Shown: positions 1 through 9,031, numbered from the stretch's first letter. The stretch is 64,000 nt of DNA from an uncultured Hyphomicrobiales bacterium (GCA_903930435.1 CAIYYN010000017.1:117182-181181); one strand, 5' to 3'. Notes: generated from the letters alone by a model not told the origin. Numbers and translations: made by a program.

Positions 1-1094
1 AACGGCAGGTTCGTTGGCGTCATCGGTCGCAGACCCGCCCACATTTCCGCGCGATCATAATCGGCACCTTCCGGGTAAAGTTCCTGCGTCACCCGTTTCA
101 TGAAGGCAAAATCCGCCGGCTTGTGACTTGTGTCATAGCCCGCAAATTCCGCCGTCGCGGTCACCCGGACGCGATCCCCGAAACTCGAAATCGCCACGAG
201 ATTATGTTCGTCAACCGAGGCGACCGTTGGCGGCAAGGGCTGATTGCCGACGGGGATGGTCAGCGAATAGCCCTTGATCGGATAGATCGGCAGATCGATC
301 CCGATGGACCGCGCCATCCCCGCGCTATGGGTCCCCAGCGCCAGAACGCAGGCATCCGCCTTGTAGGAGCCTTTGGCTGTGCGGACTTCCGTCACCGCGC
401 CGCCAGCCGCAGCGATGCTGGTGATCTCTGTGTCAAGCAGGATCGTCCCGCCCCGCGCCCGCACGATACCTGCCAGCGCCCGCGTGAATTTGGCGGAATC
501 CCCGGTTTCATCGGTCGGGCAGTAGATGCCGCCCGCTATCTTGTCCTTGGCCGAGGCCAGCGACGGATCGACGGCTACCACGCCATCGCGATCCAGCACC
601 TCGATCACCTGGCCGTCCGATTGCAGGATCTGCATGTGCTCGACACCGCGATCAAGCGCTTCCTGGCTGCGGTGAAAATAGAGGATGCCCCGGTCATTGC
701 GATCGTAGTCGATCACTTCATCCGCCAGCACGTCCTTCAACACAGCTTGCGAATAAGCGGCCAGTCGATGTTTCAGCAGCGTATTGCGTCGCGCCCTGGC
801 ATCGGTGCATTCCATCAGGAACTTCCACGACCACGTATAAAGACGCGGGTCAGTGGACAGGCGAAAGCGCAGCGCCTGATCCTTCATGAACAATGATTTC
901 AGCAGGATCATCGGCGCTTTCGGGGATGACCAGACAAACGAATGCCCCGGCGCAATCATGCCTGCATTGCCCCAGCTGGTCTCGGCGGCCACGTCGGCGT
1001 TCCGCTCGATCAGAGTGACCTCATGGCCATCCCTCTGGAGCTGATAGGCCGTTGTGACCCCAACCACGCCACCGCCAAGCACGAGTACCCGCAT
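1..1094 (-). CDS. FAD-dependent D-amino acid dehydrogenase (DadA-like), 3' end outside window
   Basis: The reading frame opens at an ATG at 1094 and runs off the left edge, giving about 364 residues of a family that is usually near 410-420. The N-terminus MRVLVLGGGVVGVTTAYQLQ is a dinucleotide-binding GxGxxG fold, followed by the acidic ribose-binding end of beta-2 (TLIER), as in D-amino acid dehydrogenase small subunits. The family oxidises D-amino acids to 2-oxo acids and passes electrons to the membrane quinone pool. It follows the three-subunit dehydrogenase genes in the same direction after 93 bp and may share their transcript. The substrate cannot be read from the sequence; glycine, proline or hydroxyproline oxidases are alternatives. 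Plus-strand ORFs across this stretch are antisense shadows. Confidence 0.8.
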   Translation of the reverse strand, partial: MRVLVLGGGVVGVTTAYQLQRDGHEVTLIERNADVAAETSWGNAGMIAPGHSFVWSSPKAPMILLKSLFMKDQALRFRLSTDPRLYTWSWKFLMECTDARARRNTLLKHRLAAYSQAVLKDVLADEVIDYDRNDRGILYFHRSQEALDRGVEHMQILQSDGQVIEVLDRDGVVAVDPSLASAKDKIAGGIYCPTDETGDSAKFTRALAGIVRARGGTILLDTEITSIAAAGGAVTEVRTAKGSYKADACVLALGTHSAGMARSIGIDLPIYPIKGYSLTIPVGNQPLPPTVASVDEHNLVAISSFGDRVRVTATAEFAGYDTSHKPADFAFMKRVTQELYPEGADYDRAEMWAGLRPMTPTNLP

Positions 1095-1187
1095 GATGCC
1101 TCCATGCTGCCGAACCTTGCAAGTGCGCCAGTCTAGAGAGCGAATTTCAATGCGCAAGCCGCCCCGGCATGTCCAGACATCGAAAAT

Positions 1188-2576
1188 TCAGCTGTGCAGC
1201 CCTGCGTCAGACGCGAGTGACGCAATGGCCTCAAGGGGAACCGGCTTCAGCGGCGCACGTACGCGAAATGCACCAACCTCGCCGGCCCTCGCGCCGAGCG
1301 CATCCGCGAGCAGCATGGTCACCGTCAGTCCGCACATCCGCCCCTGACACGGCCCCATGCCGCAGCGGCTGAAGAATTTCGTCTGGCTTGGACCACGGCA
1401 GCCGAGCGGTACCATCGCGCGGATCTGACCGGCGGTTACCTCCTCGCAGCGGCAAACGACCGTGTCATTGTCCGGCAGCAGAACCGAGGCCGGTGGCCGA
1501 TAGAGTGCGTCGAGAAACGGCCTGATCCGCCGTTCGGCGCTGAGCTTCCGCAAGGGCTTGCGCGCCTGTGCCTCCAACTCGGTGCCTGTGAGCCGGCCGA
1601 GGTCATGTGCGGCTCCGAGCGCCGCCAGTTCTCCGCTCGCCTCGGCAGCAATCGCCCCCGAAATGGCAGCACCATCGCCTGCAATCCGAAATCCGGCGAG
1701 ACTGGTCGCGCCCCATTGATCCACGCGAGGGTGCCACGCCAATTGTGTCTCCGACCAGTCGTGATCGATGCGTAACAGCCGCGAGAGCTGCGTATTTGGC
1801 ACGACCCCGTGATGGAGAAGGACCGTATCCGCGTCAATCCGAGTGTCCCGGCCATCAGCTGAAAATGTGACGGCCCTGACGCGGTCCGCGCCTTCAACCG
1901 ATAGGCTCTCCGCCTGTTTGTACCAGGGCACACCACTCAAGCGCAGATTGGCGAGAAATCCGAGGCCCCGAGCAAGATAAGCGGGCGCTCCGAGCGCCTG
2001 AGGCAGATGCGGGAGAGCTGCTTTCAGGTTCTCAGCCGGGGCCGTCTCCACGACGGCGCTGATCGTGGCACCCGCATCCAGCAATTGACAGGCGACCAGC
2101 AGCAACAGGGGTCCGCAGCCCGCGATCACGACTTTGCCGGACGGGATCGATCCCGCACTTTTCAATGCGATCTGCGCCGCCCCCGCCGTCATCATGCCGG
2201 GCAAGGTCCAGCCGGGGACGGGCGATGCCCGTTCCATGGCCCCTGTCGCCGCTATGATCTGGCGTCCCTGCAATTGCCGGGTCTTTCCCGCCTGCAACAG
2301 GGTCACGTTCAGATCGGACGACAAATCCCAGACCGTGCTTGTCAGATAGAAGTCAGCAGCACTCGATCGGGCGCGGCTGATGATGGGCTGCCCCTTCAGA
2401 TAGGACGCCCCCAGACGCTTGGTGATACCCGGCTGGCTGCGCTCAAGATTTCGGTAAATCTGCCCGCCCGGCGTGGTTTGCTCGTCAACAACCGCGACGG
2501 AAAGCCCCAGTTCCGAGGCTTTCGCGGCGGCTGACAATCCCGCAGGCCCCGCGCCAATGACGATGACATCATACAT
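1188..2576 (-). CDS. NAD(P)/FAD-dependent oxidoreductase subunit, HcnB / opine oxidase A type
   Basis: A 462-residue flavoprotein. It starts with the FAD-binding motif VIVIGAGPAGLSAAAKA and has a second nucleotide motif in the middle (VVIAGCGPLLLL). The C-terminus carries a BFD-like 2Fe-2S cluster: VVCRCEEVTAGQ, then CGMGPCQGRMCG. This layout matches HcnB, the opine oxidase A subunit and the large subunit of heteromeric D-hydroxyproline or proline dehydrogenases. The frame is open further upstream, but the ATG at 2576 overlaps the end of the preceding 2Fe-2S gene by 8 nt and sits just before the FAD motif, so it is preferred. Its partners are the two genes immediately upstream on the same strand. 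Cyanide production cannot be inferred, because the family is broader than HCN synthase. Confidence 0.85.
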   Translation of the reverse strand: MYDVIVIGAGPAGLSAAAKASELGLSVAVVDEQTTPGGQIYRNLERSQPGITKRLGASYLKGQPIISRARSSAADFYLTSTVWDLSSDLNVTLLQAGKTRQLQGRQIIAATGAMERASPVPGWTLPGMMTAGAAQIALKSAGSIPSGKVVIAGCGPLLLLVACQLLDAGATISAVVETAPAENLKAALPHLPQALGAPAYLARGLGFLANLRLSGVPWYKQAESLSVEGADRVRAVTFSADGRDTRIDADTVLLHHGVVPNTQLSRLLRIDHDWSETQLAWHPRVDQWGATSLAGFRIAGDGAAISGAIAAEASGELAALGAAHDLGRLTGTELEAQARKPLRKLSAERRIRPFLDALYRPPASVLLPDNDTVVCRCEEVTAGQIRAMVPLGCRGPSQTKFFSRCGMGPCQGRMCGLTVTMLLADALGARAGEVGAFRVRAPLKPVPLEAIASLASDAGLHS

Positions 2577-2874
2577 CGGCATCATCCCCTGCCAACGCAT
2601 CGCCGGAAGATATGCGAACCGACATTCCGTCTGCGACTTCAATCATGCACGCCTGCACGCCGCTGCGCCCGTCGACGGCGACGCGGCACTCGAAACACAC
2701 GCCCATGAGGCACACCGGCGCGCGTGGCTCGCCTGAAACCGGTGTTTTGCGAAACGGAATGACCCCGGCCTCCAGCAGGGCGATGGCCAAAGGAATCCCG
2801 GCGCGTACCTGCACCCGACGACCGTCGACGTCGATGGACTGTTTGGCTCCACCACCATCCAACGCCCTAAACAT
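2569..2874 (-). CDS. (2Fe-2S)-binding small subunit, HcnA type
   Basis: A 101-residue ferredoxin-like protein starting MFRALDGG. It has the spaced cysteines CLMGVCFEC and a later QAC, typical of the small iron-sulfur subunit that sits between two flavoprotein subunits in HcnABC-like dehydrogenases. The family relays electrons between the catalytic FAD/FMN and the second flavin. The ATG at 2874 overlaps the end of the upstream gene by 8 nt (ATGTTTAG). The downstream gene overlaps this one by 8 nt in the same way (ATGTATGA), so all three are probably translationally coupled. A longer start at 2907 is possible but would give a 41-nt overlap. Confidence 0.85.
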   Translation of the reverse strand: MFRALDGGGAKQSIDVDGRRVQVRAGIPLAIALLEAGVIPFRKTPVSGEPRAPVCLMGVCFECRVAVDGRSGVQACMIEVADGMSVRISSGDALAGDDADV

Positions 2875-3976
2875 GAAACCGCTCCGCAGAAAACGCGCCG
2901 AGTTCATCAGGCGGCGGACCGCCCCGAATCCAGTCCGCGATGACGCCCGCGTGACGCGCGGCCAACGTCACCCCCGAATGACACGTCACAACAAACGCGC
3001 CGGGGCAATCGGTCGACGCCTGATAGATCGGGAACCCGTCGGGCGTCATGATGCGGAGTGCGCCCCAGGTCCGGATGATATTTGCGCCCGCCAGCACCGG
3101 AAACATTCGCGCAGCCTGCCTTGCCATGCGCGACAGTTGCTCATGTGAGGTGCCGTCGTCGAAGCCGACATCTTCCTTGGAATCGCCAATCTGGACGCCG
3201 CCATCGCCGGTCTGCCGGACGTGACCGGTTGGATAGGCAAGAAATGGTCGCAAGCGTTCAGTCACGAGGATTTGGCCGCGATTGGGCACGACGGGTGCCG
3301 ATAGCCCGACGAGCGGCGCCAGTGCGCGATTGCCCAGCCCCGCCGCCAGAACCAGTTTGCCGGATGTATAACGCTCATCACCAGCCGTTACCGTGAAAAC
3401 ACCGTCGCGAAACGCAATCGCACCCGCATCTGCGCCTGATCTCAGCTCGCCACCGAATTGGGTGAACGCCTGCACCAGCGCCCGCAGCAGCCGCAACGGG
3501 CTGACATGACCATCCATTGGCGTGAAAATCGCGCCGACCACGTCCGGGCCGATCTCCGGGCAAAGCTCACGCACTCCGGCGGGATCAAGGACCTTAAACG
3601 GATACGGCTCGCCGACACCATCCGCCAGAGTTCGCAGCTTTTCGGCACGCGCGGCAAGCTGATCTGCATCGAGGTAGATGTCGAGGCCACCGATCTGCGA
3701 CAGTTGCACATCGATCCCGGTTTGCTGATGCAGATTTGCAGCGAAAGACGGCCACGCCTTGGCACCTGCCATCGACCAACGGGCATAGGCCGGATACGCA
3801 ATTCCCTTGCCCTGCACCCAGACCAGTCCGAAATTGCCGCGCGCGGCCCGAAACGCATCATCACCCTGATCGAGGACAAGCACACGCTCGCCGCCACGCA
3901 CCAGACCGTAGGCAATGGACATGCCCACCATGCCGCCGCCGATGACGATCGTATCGTACTCGCTGTTCCCGGCCAT
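2867..3976 (-). CDS. FAD-dependent amine/amino-acid oxidoreductase subunit, HcnC / sarcosine oxidase beta type
   Basis: A 369-residue DAO-family flavoprotein. It begins MAGNSEYDTIVIGGGMVG with a GxGxxG motif, then GLVRGGERVLVLDQG, and ends with a typical DAO C-terminal segment (GFPIYQ, GVTLA, ADWI). It is probably the catalytic subunit that binds the amino-acid substrate. The ATG at 3976 follows a strong GGAGGGGG Shine-Dalgarno, so the 16-residue upstream extension is rejected. It is the first gene of the set, followed by the 2Fe-2S and HcnB-like subunits with 8-nt overlaps. Heteromeric enzymes of this kind include cyanide synthase, opine oxidases and D-proline or cis-4-hydroxy-D-proline dehydrogenase. 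The last is attractive because a proline racemase-superfamily gene lies at 18 kb, but this is inference. Confidence 0.83.
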   Translation of the reverse strand: MAGNSEYDTIVIGGGMVGMSIAYGLVRGGERVLVLDQGDDAFRAARGNFGLVWVQGKGIAYPAYARWSMAGAKAWPSFAANLHQQTGIDVQLSQIGGLDIYLDADQLAARAEKLRTLADGVGEPYPFKVLDPAGVRELCPEIGPDVVGAIFTPMDGHVSPLRLLRALVQAFTQFGGELRSGADAGAIAFRDGVFTVTAGDERYTSGKLVLAAGLGNRALAPLVGLSAPVVPNRGQILVTERLRPFLAYPTGHVRQTGDGGVQIGDSKEDVGFDDGTSHEQLSRMARQAARMFPVLAGANIIRTWGALRIMTPDGFPIYQASTDCPGAFVVTCHSGVTLAARHAGVIADWIRGGPPPDELGAFSAERFHV

Positions 3977-4052
3977 GCTCTGCCCCCTCCGACTGATCGA
4001 ACCCCAAGTCTGGCCGTCGCACAAGTCGCAAGGGTCGTCCGTGGCCTATGCG

Positions 4053-5366
4053 TCAGGTGGACGGCAGGCCGGGAATGGTCACTCCGAGCGTTTGCAGGAT
4101 CAGGATCGCATTGAGCGTTAATACAAGGACGGTCGCAACAAAGGCGCTCCAGCCAACAAGGCGGGAGTTGACAAAAGCTCCCATGACATCGCGCCGTCGC
4201 GTCAACAGGAGCAGCGCGATCATCGGAATCGGCAGGGCAAAGCTGAGAACCACCTGGCTGATGACCAGCGCATTGGTCGCATCGATGCCCAGCCCGACAA
4301 CAATGAACGCCGGGAGCATCGTCACCAGTCGCCTCACCCAGACGGGAATGCGAAATCCTACAAACCCCTGCATGATCACCTGCCCGGCCATCGTGCCGAC
4401 GACAGAGCTTGAGACGCCCGAGGCAATCAGCGAGGCGAGGAAGATGCCCGCCGCGCCCGCGCCCAGAAGGGGTGTCAGCGTGTGATAGGCCGTTTCGATT
4501 TCCGCGACATCGGGATGGCCATCATGAAACGCGCCCGACGCCATCATCAGCATCGCCATATTGACCAGCCCAGCCAGGGCCAGCGCAACAATGCATTCAA
4601 TGTTGGAAAAGCGGATGAGTTTGCGACGATCCGCATCATTGTCGACCACCGTCCGCGCCTGTGTCAGGCCGGAATGCAGATAGATCGCATGCGGCATGAC
4701 CGTCGCACCTACGATACCCACGGCAATTGTCGCAGCCTGCGCATCGTCGAGCTGTGGCACGACGGAGTGATAGGCGGTCGCAGCCCAATCGACATGGACG
4801 ACAAATAATTCAAGGACATAGCTGAGCGCAATGAGACCGACGAGGCCGCCGATGATCAGCTCGAGCGGTCGAAACCCCCGCTTGTCAAACAGCAGGATCG
4901 CGTAGGTGATAATGCCCGTGGCAACCATCCCGTAAAACAGCGGCAAGCCAAACAGCAGCGACAGACCAATCGCGCCCCCGAGGAATTCAGCCAGATCGGT
5001 GGCCATCGCGGCTATCTCGCTGGCAATCCACATGGCGAACACGACGGGCCGGGGAAAATGCGCCCGGCATAACTCCGCGAGATTATGGCCGGTGACGATC
5101 CCGAGTTTGGCCGACAGCGCCTGAAACAGCATGGCAATCCCGTTGGCCAGCACGACGACCCAAAGCAGCCCGTAGCCATATTTCGCGCCCGCCTGAATAT
5201 TTGTCGCGAAATTGCCGGGATCCATATAGGCAATCGACGCCACTACCGCCGGTCCCGCGAATAGCAGCATGCGCGGAAGGCCCCTTCCGCTTTTTCCACT
5301 CAGTACCGCGCGGATTTGGGTGTCCGTTTGAGTACTTAAACTGTCCTTTCGCCAAACCGCACTCAT
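4053..5366 (-). CDS. mntH: Nramp-family Mn2+/divalent metal transporter MntH
   Basis: A 437-residue polytopic membrane protein with about 11 hydrophobic segments. The metal-binding DPGN motif of TM1 appears as YMDPGNFATN and the TM6 motif as VMPHAIYLHSGL. These define Nramp proton-coupled Mn2+ (Fe2+) importers of the inner membrane. An in-frame TTG lies at 5384, but the ATG at 5366 is the more conventional start. mntR is divergent, and the 16-bp MntR-box-like palindrome at 5475-5490 lies about 110 bp upstream of this start. Repression by Mn-loaded MntR is therefore the likely control. Confidence 0.93.
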   Translation of the reverse strand: MSAVWRKDSLSTQTDTQIRAVLSGKSGRGLPRMLLFAGPAVVASIAYMDPGNFATNIQAGAKYGYGLLWVVVLANGIAMLFQALSAKLGIVTGHNLAELCRAHFPRPVVFAMWIASEIAAMATDLAEFLGGAIGLSLLFGLPLFYGMVATGIITYAILLFDKRGFRPLELIIGGLVGLIALSYVLELFVVHVDWAATAYHSVVPQLDDAQAATIAVGIVGATVMPHAIYLHSGLTQARTVVDNDADRRKLIRFSNIECIVALALAGLVNMAMLMMASGAFHDGHPDVAEIETAYHTLTPLLGAGAAGIFLASLIASGVSSSVVGTMAGQVIMQGFVGFRIPVWVRRLVTMLPAFIVVGLGIDATNALVISQVVLSFALPIPMIALLLLTRRRDVMGAFVNSRLVGWSAFVATVLVLTLNAILILQTLGVTIPGLPST

Positions 5367-5474
5367 CCAGCTACCGTGCTCCAACGAGTCCTGTGTCTTT
5401 TCAAGGGTTCATGCTTTGATACGCATGTGCTGCTAACTTAGATCTCACTGCAAATAAGAGCATGGGCGTCCTCT

Positions 5475-5490
5475 TATAGCAAGTGCTATA
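5475..5490. promoter_or_regulatory. MntR box (inverted repeat)
   Basis: TATAGC-AAGT-GCTATA is a perfect inverted repeat with 6-bp arms and a 4-bp spacer. Its core ATAGC-N4-GCTAT has the same half-sites and spacing as described MntR boxes. It lies between divergent mntH and mntR, closer to mntH. A second, weaker match (ATAGCCTGCGGCAT, 5579-5592) lies just before the mntR ribosome binding site and could allow autoregulation, but its arms are imperfect. Confidence 0.75.
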
Positions 5491-5623
5491 TTACAGGGGT
5501 TCACCCTGCTTTTTCCGCAAGCCCGGACAACCCCGCAGGTGTCCGGCATTCCGTCCAATTTATCGTTTGGCAAATCATATAGCCTGCGGCATAAGGTATT
5601 CTTCGGGATAACGGGAGGTTCGC

Positions 5624-6061
5624 TTGGCTGACGATCCATCAGGCGCAGATGCCACGGCAAATGACGCCGAGAGCTTTCGTCGGACGCGTGAAGCTCGCAA
5701 GCTCGAACTGATCGAGGACTACGTCGAGTTGATCGCCGAACTGATCGAATCCGGCGGTGAAGCCCGTCAGGTGGATATTGCCACCCGGCTCGGGGTTGCC
5801 CAACCGACTGTCGCCAAGATGTTGAAACGTCTGGTGAATGAAGGCTATGTTCTGCAGCGCCCCTACCGGGGAGTTTTCCTGACCGACCAAGGCAAGACGC
5901 TTGCGACCGAAAGTCGCGCCCGGCACGAGATCGTCGAAGCCTTCTTGCGAGCACTCGGGATCAGTGACGAAACCGCCCGCATCGACGCGGAAGGCATTGA
6001 GCACTACGCCAGCCAGGAAACGTTGCAAGCATTTGAACGTTTCATTGCAACAAAGGCGTGA
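5624..6061 (+). CDS. mntR: Manganese-responsive transcriptional regulator MntR (DtxR family)
   Basis: A 145-residue protein. Its N-terminal winged helix ([20 protein letters not shown], then LVNEGYV and YRGVFLT) is followed by a short dimerisation and metal-binding domain with E/H residues ([20 protein letters not shown]). It lacks the SH3-like third domain of iron-type DtxR, as expected of MntR. The start is TTG at 5624, placed 5 nt after a GGGAGG Shine-Dalgarno. Mn2+-bound MntR represses the Mn importer gene, here the divergent mntH, through the box at 5475-5490. Confidence 0.92.
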   Translation: MADDPSGADATANDAESFRRTREARKLELIEDYVELIAELIESGGEARQVDIATRLGVAQPTVAKMLKRLVNEGYVLQRPYRGVFLTDQGKTLATESRARHEIVEAFLRALGISDETARIDAEGIEHYASQETLQAFERFIATKA

Positions 6062-6158
6062 AAAGGCCCGAGGGCAACCAGCCCGATGCTGCATTGCCAA
6101 GATAAAATTCAAATAACGCGCGATTTTTAAAAATACATACCGCATCGCAAAAATAATT

Positions 6159-6173
6159 TATCGCATTGCGATA
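6159..6173. promoter_or_regulatory. Operator-like inverted repeat upstream of kdgT
   Basis: TATCGC-ATT-GCGATA is a perfect inverted repeat in an AT-rich 226-bp leader before kdgT. A partial half-site (CGCATCGCAA, 6141-6150) precedes it. It looks like a repressor site of the GntR/IclR size class. No such regulator gene is adjacent, so the binding protein is unknown. Confidence 0.45.
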
Positions 6174-6287
6174 TAAGTATTTTACTTGAACGAATGCCAT
6201 TAATCCCTTTAGTTTCGAAAACATGCTTCCGGGAAGCGTTAAGATACCGGGCAGTCAAAACAAGAAAGCACAGGGGGAAAGCGTCCG

Positions 6288-7259
6288 ATGAAAATCATGC
6301 AGACGATCAATCGCGTACCGGGCGGCCTCATGGTCGTGCCACTCTTCATCGGCATGCTGATCAACACATTCACACCGAATTTGCTCAAGATTGGCGGCTT
6401 CACCGAGGGCCTGAGCAGTGCCGGCTATAATACAGTGCTGGGCATGTACCTCTTCACCGTCGGCACCAAGATGACCCTGAATGCAGCGCCGCTCATGTTG
6501 AAGCGCGGGTTTGGCATCATGGGTGCCAAGCTCGCCGTCGCCATGGTCATCGCTTTCACCGTTGCCAAACTGTTTGATGGCAACCTCTTTGGCTTCAGCA
6601 CTTTGGCCCTGATGGTTGCGCTCAGCGACACCAACGGCGGCATGTTCATGGCACTGACCAGCGTCATGGGCGATAAGGAAGATGCAGGCACCTACGTGCC
6701 CCAGAGCATCGAGACCGGGCCGTTCATCACCATGCTGTTCCTGGTCGGCGCAGGTCTTGCCAATATTCCATGGATTGCCATGGTATCGGTCATCGCTCCG
6801 ATTTTCGTCGGAGCCATCCTCGGCAATCTCGATAGCGACCTGCGCGACTTCTTCGGCAAGCACGAGCCGATCATCGTTCCGTTCATGGCGTTCACGCTCG
6901 GCCAGAATATCAATCTCGGCAACGTCGTGACCGCTGGCCCCTCGGGCATCCTGCTCGGCATCTTCGTCTGCGTTGTCACCGGGACACTGTGCATTCTCGC
7001 CGACGTCTGGCTTGGCGGGTCCGGCATCGCGGGCGCGGCAGCCTCCAGCACGGCGGGCAATGCAGCAGCAGTGCCGAAAGCTATCGCCGCAGCCGATCCG
7101 AGCTATGCCACCATCGCACCGATTGCGACCGTTCAGGTCGCGGCGAGTGTGATTGTCACCGCGATCCTGACGCCGATCCTTACCTCCTGGATGCACAAGC
7201 GCATTCAGGCGAGGAAAGCCGCAGCTGGCGATCCCGCTGCCACCCCTGCGACCACCTGA
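6288..7259 (+). CDS. kdgT: 2-keto-3-deoxygluconate permease
   Basis: A 323-residue, strongly hydrophobic protein of the KdgT family. It starts MKIMQTINRVPGGLMVVPLF and contains the family stretches ALSDTNGGMFMALTS, PQSIETGPFITMLFLVGAG and SSTAGNAAAVPKAI. The family imports 2-keto-3-deoxygluconate, the product of pectin and alginate breakdown, by proton symport across the inner membrane. The ATG follows a GGGGGAAA-type Shine-Dalgarno. No KDG kinase or aldolase is next to it, so it stands alone. A palindrome lies about 115 bp upstream and a strong terminator about 50 bp downstream, so it is probably a single-gene transcript. Confidence 0.92.
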   Translation: MKIMQTINRVPGGLMVVPLFIGMLINTFTPNLLKIGGFTEGLSSAGYNTVLGMYLFTVGTKMTLNAAPLMLKRGFGIMGAKLAVAMVIAFTVAKLFDGNLFGFSTLALMVALSDTNGGMFMALTSVMGDKEDAGTYVPQSIETGPFITMLFLVGAGLANIPWIAMVSVIAPIFVGAILGNLDSDLRDFFGKHEPIIVPFMAFTLGQNINLGNVVTAGPSGILLGIFVCVVTGTLCILADVWLGGSGIAGAAASSTAGNAAAVPKAIAAADPSYATIAPIATVQVAASVIVTAILTPILTSWMHKRIQARKAAAGDPAATPATT

Positions 7260-7308
7260 GCCGCGTACGCTCGCGCTATCCTTCAGTCACTCGACCAGAC
7301 GTCTTGAC

Positions 7309-7342
7309 CGGCTGCATCAGTCTCCTCTGATGCAGCCGTTTT
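7309..7342 (+). terminator. Rho-independent terminator after kdgT
   Basis: CGGCTGCATCAG and CTGATGCAGCCG form a perfect 12-bp stem with a 6-nt loop, followed directly by TTTTCCT. It ends the kdgT transcript and separates it from lldD. Confidence 0.92.
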
Positions 7343-7432
7343 CCTGTAGCTTGATCCAAAGCATTGAATTCCGACGCAAGCAGGCATAAGCCGTTGCTTC
7401 AAGCCAATAAGCGTCCGCCTTTGGAGTGCCGC

Positions 7433-8566
7433 ATGATCATTTCTTCGCCCTGGGACTATCGCGAGGCCGCACGACGTCGGCTGCCGCCATTCTTGTTCGA
7501 CTATATCGATGGCGGTGCCAATGTCGAACGCACCTTGCGGGCCAATGCCGAAGATCTCGCGGACATCGGCTTGCGCCAGCGCGTGCTGAAGAATGTTGCC
7601 GACCTCGATATTTCGACGGAAATCCTCGGCGAGAAGCTCGCGCTGCCACTGATGCTGAGCCCGGTTGGTCTGTCCGGCATGTTTGCGCGACGCGGTGAAG
7701 TCCAGATCGCCCGCGCAGCGGCATCGCGCGGCATCGCCTATATCCAGTCGACTGTCTCGGTTTGCTCGATCGAGGAAATCACCGCTGCGAACCCGAAACC
7801 GAACTGGTTCCAGCTTTATGTGCTGAAAGATCGCGGATTCATGCGCAATGTGCTGGAGCGCGCCAAGGCGGCTGGCGTGAAAAATCTCGTCTTCACCGTC
7901 GATATGCCGACGCCCGGCTCGCGCTATCGCGACGCACACTCCGGCATGTCCGGCCCCTTCGCCGCGCAGCGCCGCATTGTCCAATCGATCCTGCACCCGC
8001 AATGGGCCATCGATGTCGGTCTCCTGGGTCGCCCGCATGACCTCGGCAACGTCTCGAAGTATCTCGGCAAGGCCATCAGCCTGGAAGATTACGTCGGCTG
8101 GCTCGGTAAGAATTTTGATCCGTCCATCGGTTGGAGCGATCTTGAATGGATCCGCGACTTCTGGCAGGGCCCAATGATCATCAAGGGCATTCTCGATCCG
8201 GAAGACGCACGCGACGCCGTCCGCTTCGGCGCTTCGGGTCTCATCGTCTCCAATCATGGCGGTCGTCAGCTGGATGGTGTTCCCTCAACGGCAAAGGCGC
8301 TGCCGACAATCGTTGATGCCGTCGGGACTGATCTGACCGTGCTCGTCGACGGCGGCATCCGCTCGGGCCTCGACGTTGTCCGCATGCTGGCGCTGGGAGC
8401 CAAGGGCGCGATGATCGGCAAGGCCGCAGCCTTTGCGCTGGCAGCCGCAGGACAATCCGGCATTGAAAACCTGATCGATATTTTCGCCAAGGAGATGAAG
8501 GTCGCCATGACGCTGACAGGCGTCAAGACGATTGCCGAGATCAACAGCTCGATTCTGGTCAAGTAA
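7433..8566 (+). CDS. lldD: FMN-dependent L-lactate dehydrogenase
   Basis: A 377-residue member of the FMN-dependent alpha-hydroxy acid dehydrogenase family. The start [20 protein letters not shown] is characteristic of LldD and has a GGAG Shine-Dalgarno 6 nt upstream. The catalytic histidine and arginine are in [15 protein letters not shown], and the FMN phosphate site is in [20 protein letters not shown]. The family oxidises L-lactate to pyruvate and feeds electrons to the respiratory chain at the inner membrane face. No lldR or lldP homologue is adjacent. The two YeeE genes start 28 bp downstream and could be co-transcribed. Related glycolate or mandelate dehydrogenases are less likely given the length and termini. 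Confidence 0.92.
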   Translation: MIISSPWDYREAARRRLPPFLFDYIDGGANVERTLRANAEDLADIGLRQRVLKNVADLDISTEILGEKLALPLMLSPVGLSGMFARRGEVQIARAAASRGIAYIQSTVSVCSIEEITAANPKPNWFQLYVLKDRGFMRNVLERAKAAGVKNLVFTVDMPTPGSRYRDAHSGMSGPFAAQRRIVQSILHPQWAIDVGLLGRPHDLGNVSKYLGKAISLEDYVGWLGKNFDPSIGWSDLEWIRDFWQGPMIIKGILDPEDARDAVRFGASGLIVSNHGGRQLDGVPSTAKALPTIVDAVGTDLTVLVDGGIRSGLDVVRMLALGAKGAMIGKAAAFALAAAGQSGIENLIDIFAKEMKVAMTLTGVKTIAEINSSILVK

Positions 8567-8593
8567 TCGGCCCCATCGGCAGAGGATGTCTGA

Positions 8594-9031
8594 ATGCCAG
8601 CAACCGAATTTACCCCCCTCGTCTCCCTGGCTGGCGGCGCGATGATTGGCCTGTCAGCCGTCCTGATGATGCTGTTGAACGGACGGATCGCAGGTATCAG
8701 TGGCATCGCGTCACAATTGCTGCCACCCGGCCGATCTGGTGACACTCTCGGCCGCGCAGCTTTCGTCCTCGGTCTGGTGCTGGCACCGTTTCTAGTCCTC
8801 TGGACCACCGGTCACGGCCCGGACATCACTGTCACCACGGGCACGACCGGCCTCGTCATCTCCGGCTTGCTGGTTGGCTTGGGCACCGTCGTTGGAAACG
8901 GATGTACGTCTGGCCACGGCGTCTGCGGGCTGGCGCGTCTGTCGCGGCGTTCGATGGTCGCAGTAGTGACGTTCATGGCGACGGCCATGATCACCGCTTT
9001 CATCCTGCGTCACATCGTCGGGGTCGTCTGA
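8594..9031 (+). CDS. YeeE/YedE family membrane protein, N-terminal half type
   Basis: A 145-residue protein with about four hydrophobic segments and the conserved cysteine loop NGCTSGHGVCGLARLS. That loop is the hallmark of YeeE/YedE (DUF395) proteins linked to uptake of thiosulfate or other sulfur compounds. The RBS is GAGG, 8 nt before the ATG. The stop overlaps the start of the next gene as TGATG, so this is one of the split versions in which two short polypeptides together equal one full-length YeeE. No sulfur-metabolism gene is adjacent, so the substrate is not shown. Confidence 0.88.
   Translation: MPATEFTPLVSLAGGAMIGLSAVLMMLLNGRIAGISGIASQLLPPGRSGDTLGRAAFVLGLVLAPFLVLWTTGHGPDITVTTGTTGLVISGLLVGLGTVVGNGCTSGHGVCGLARLSRRSMVAVVTFMATAMITAFILRHIVGVV

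Noticed and set aside
1188..3976. Annotation as hydrogen cyanide synthase
   Set aside because: The subunit architecture is shared by several amino-acid and opine dehydrogenases, and no supporting context for cyanide production exists here.
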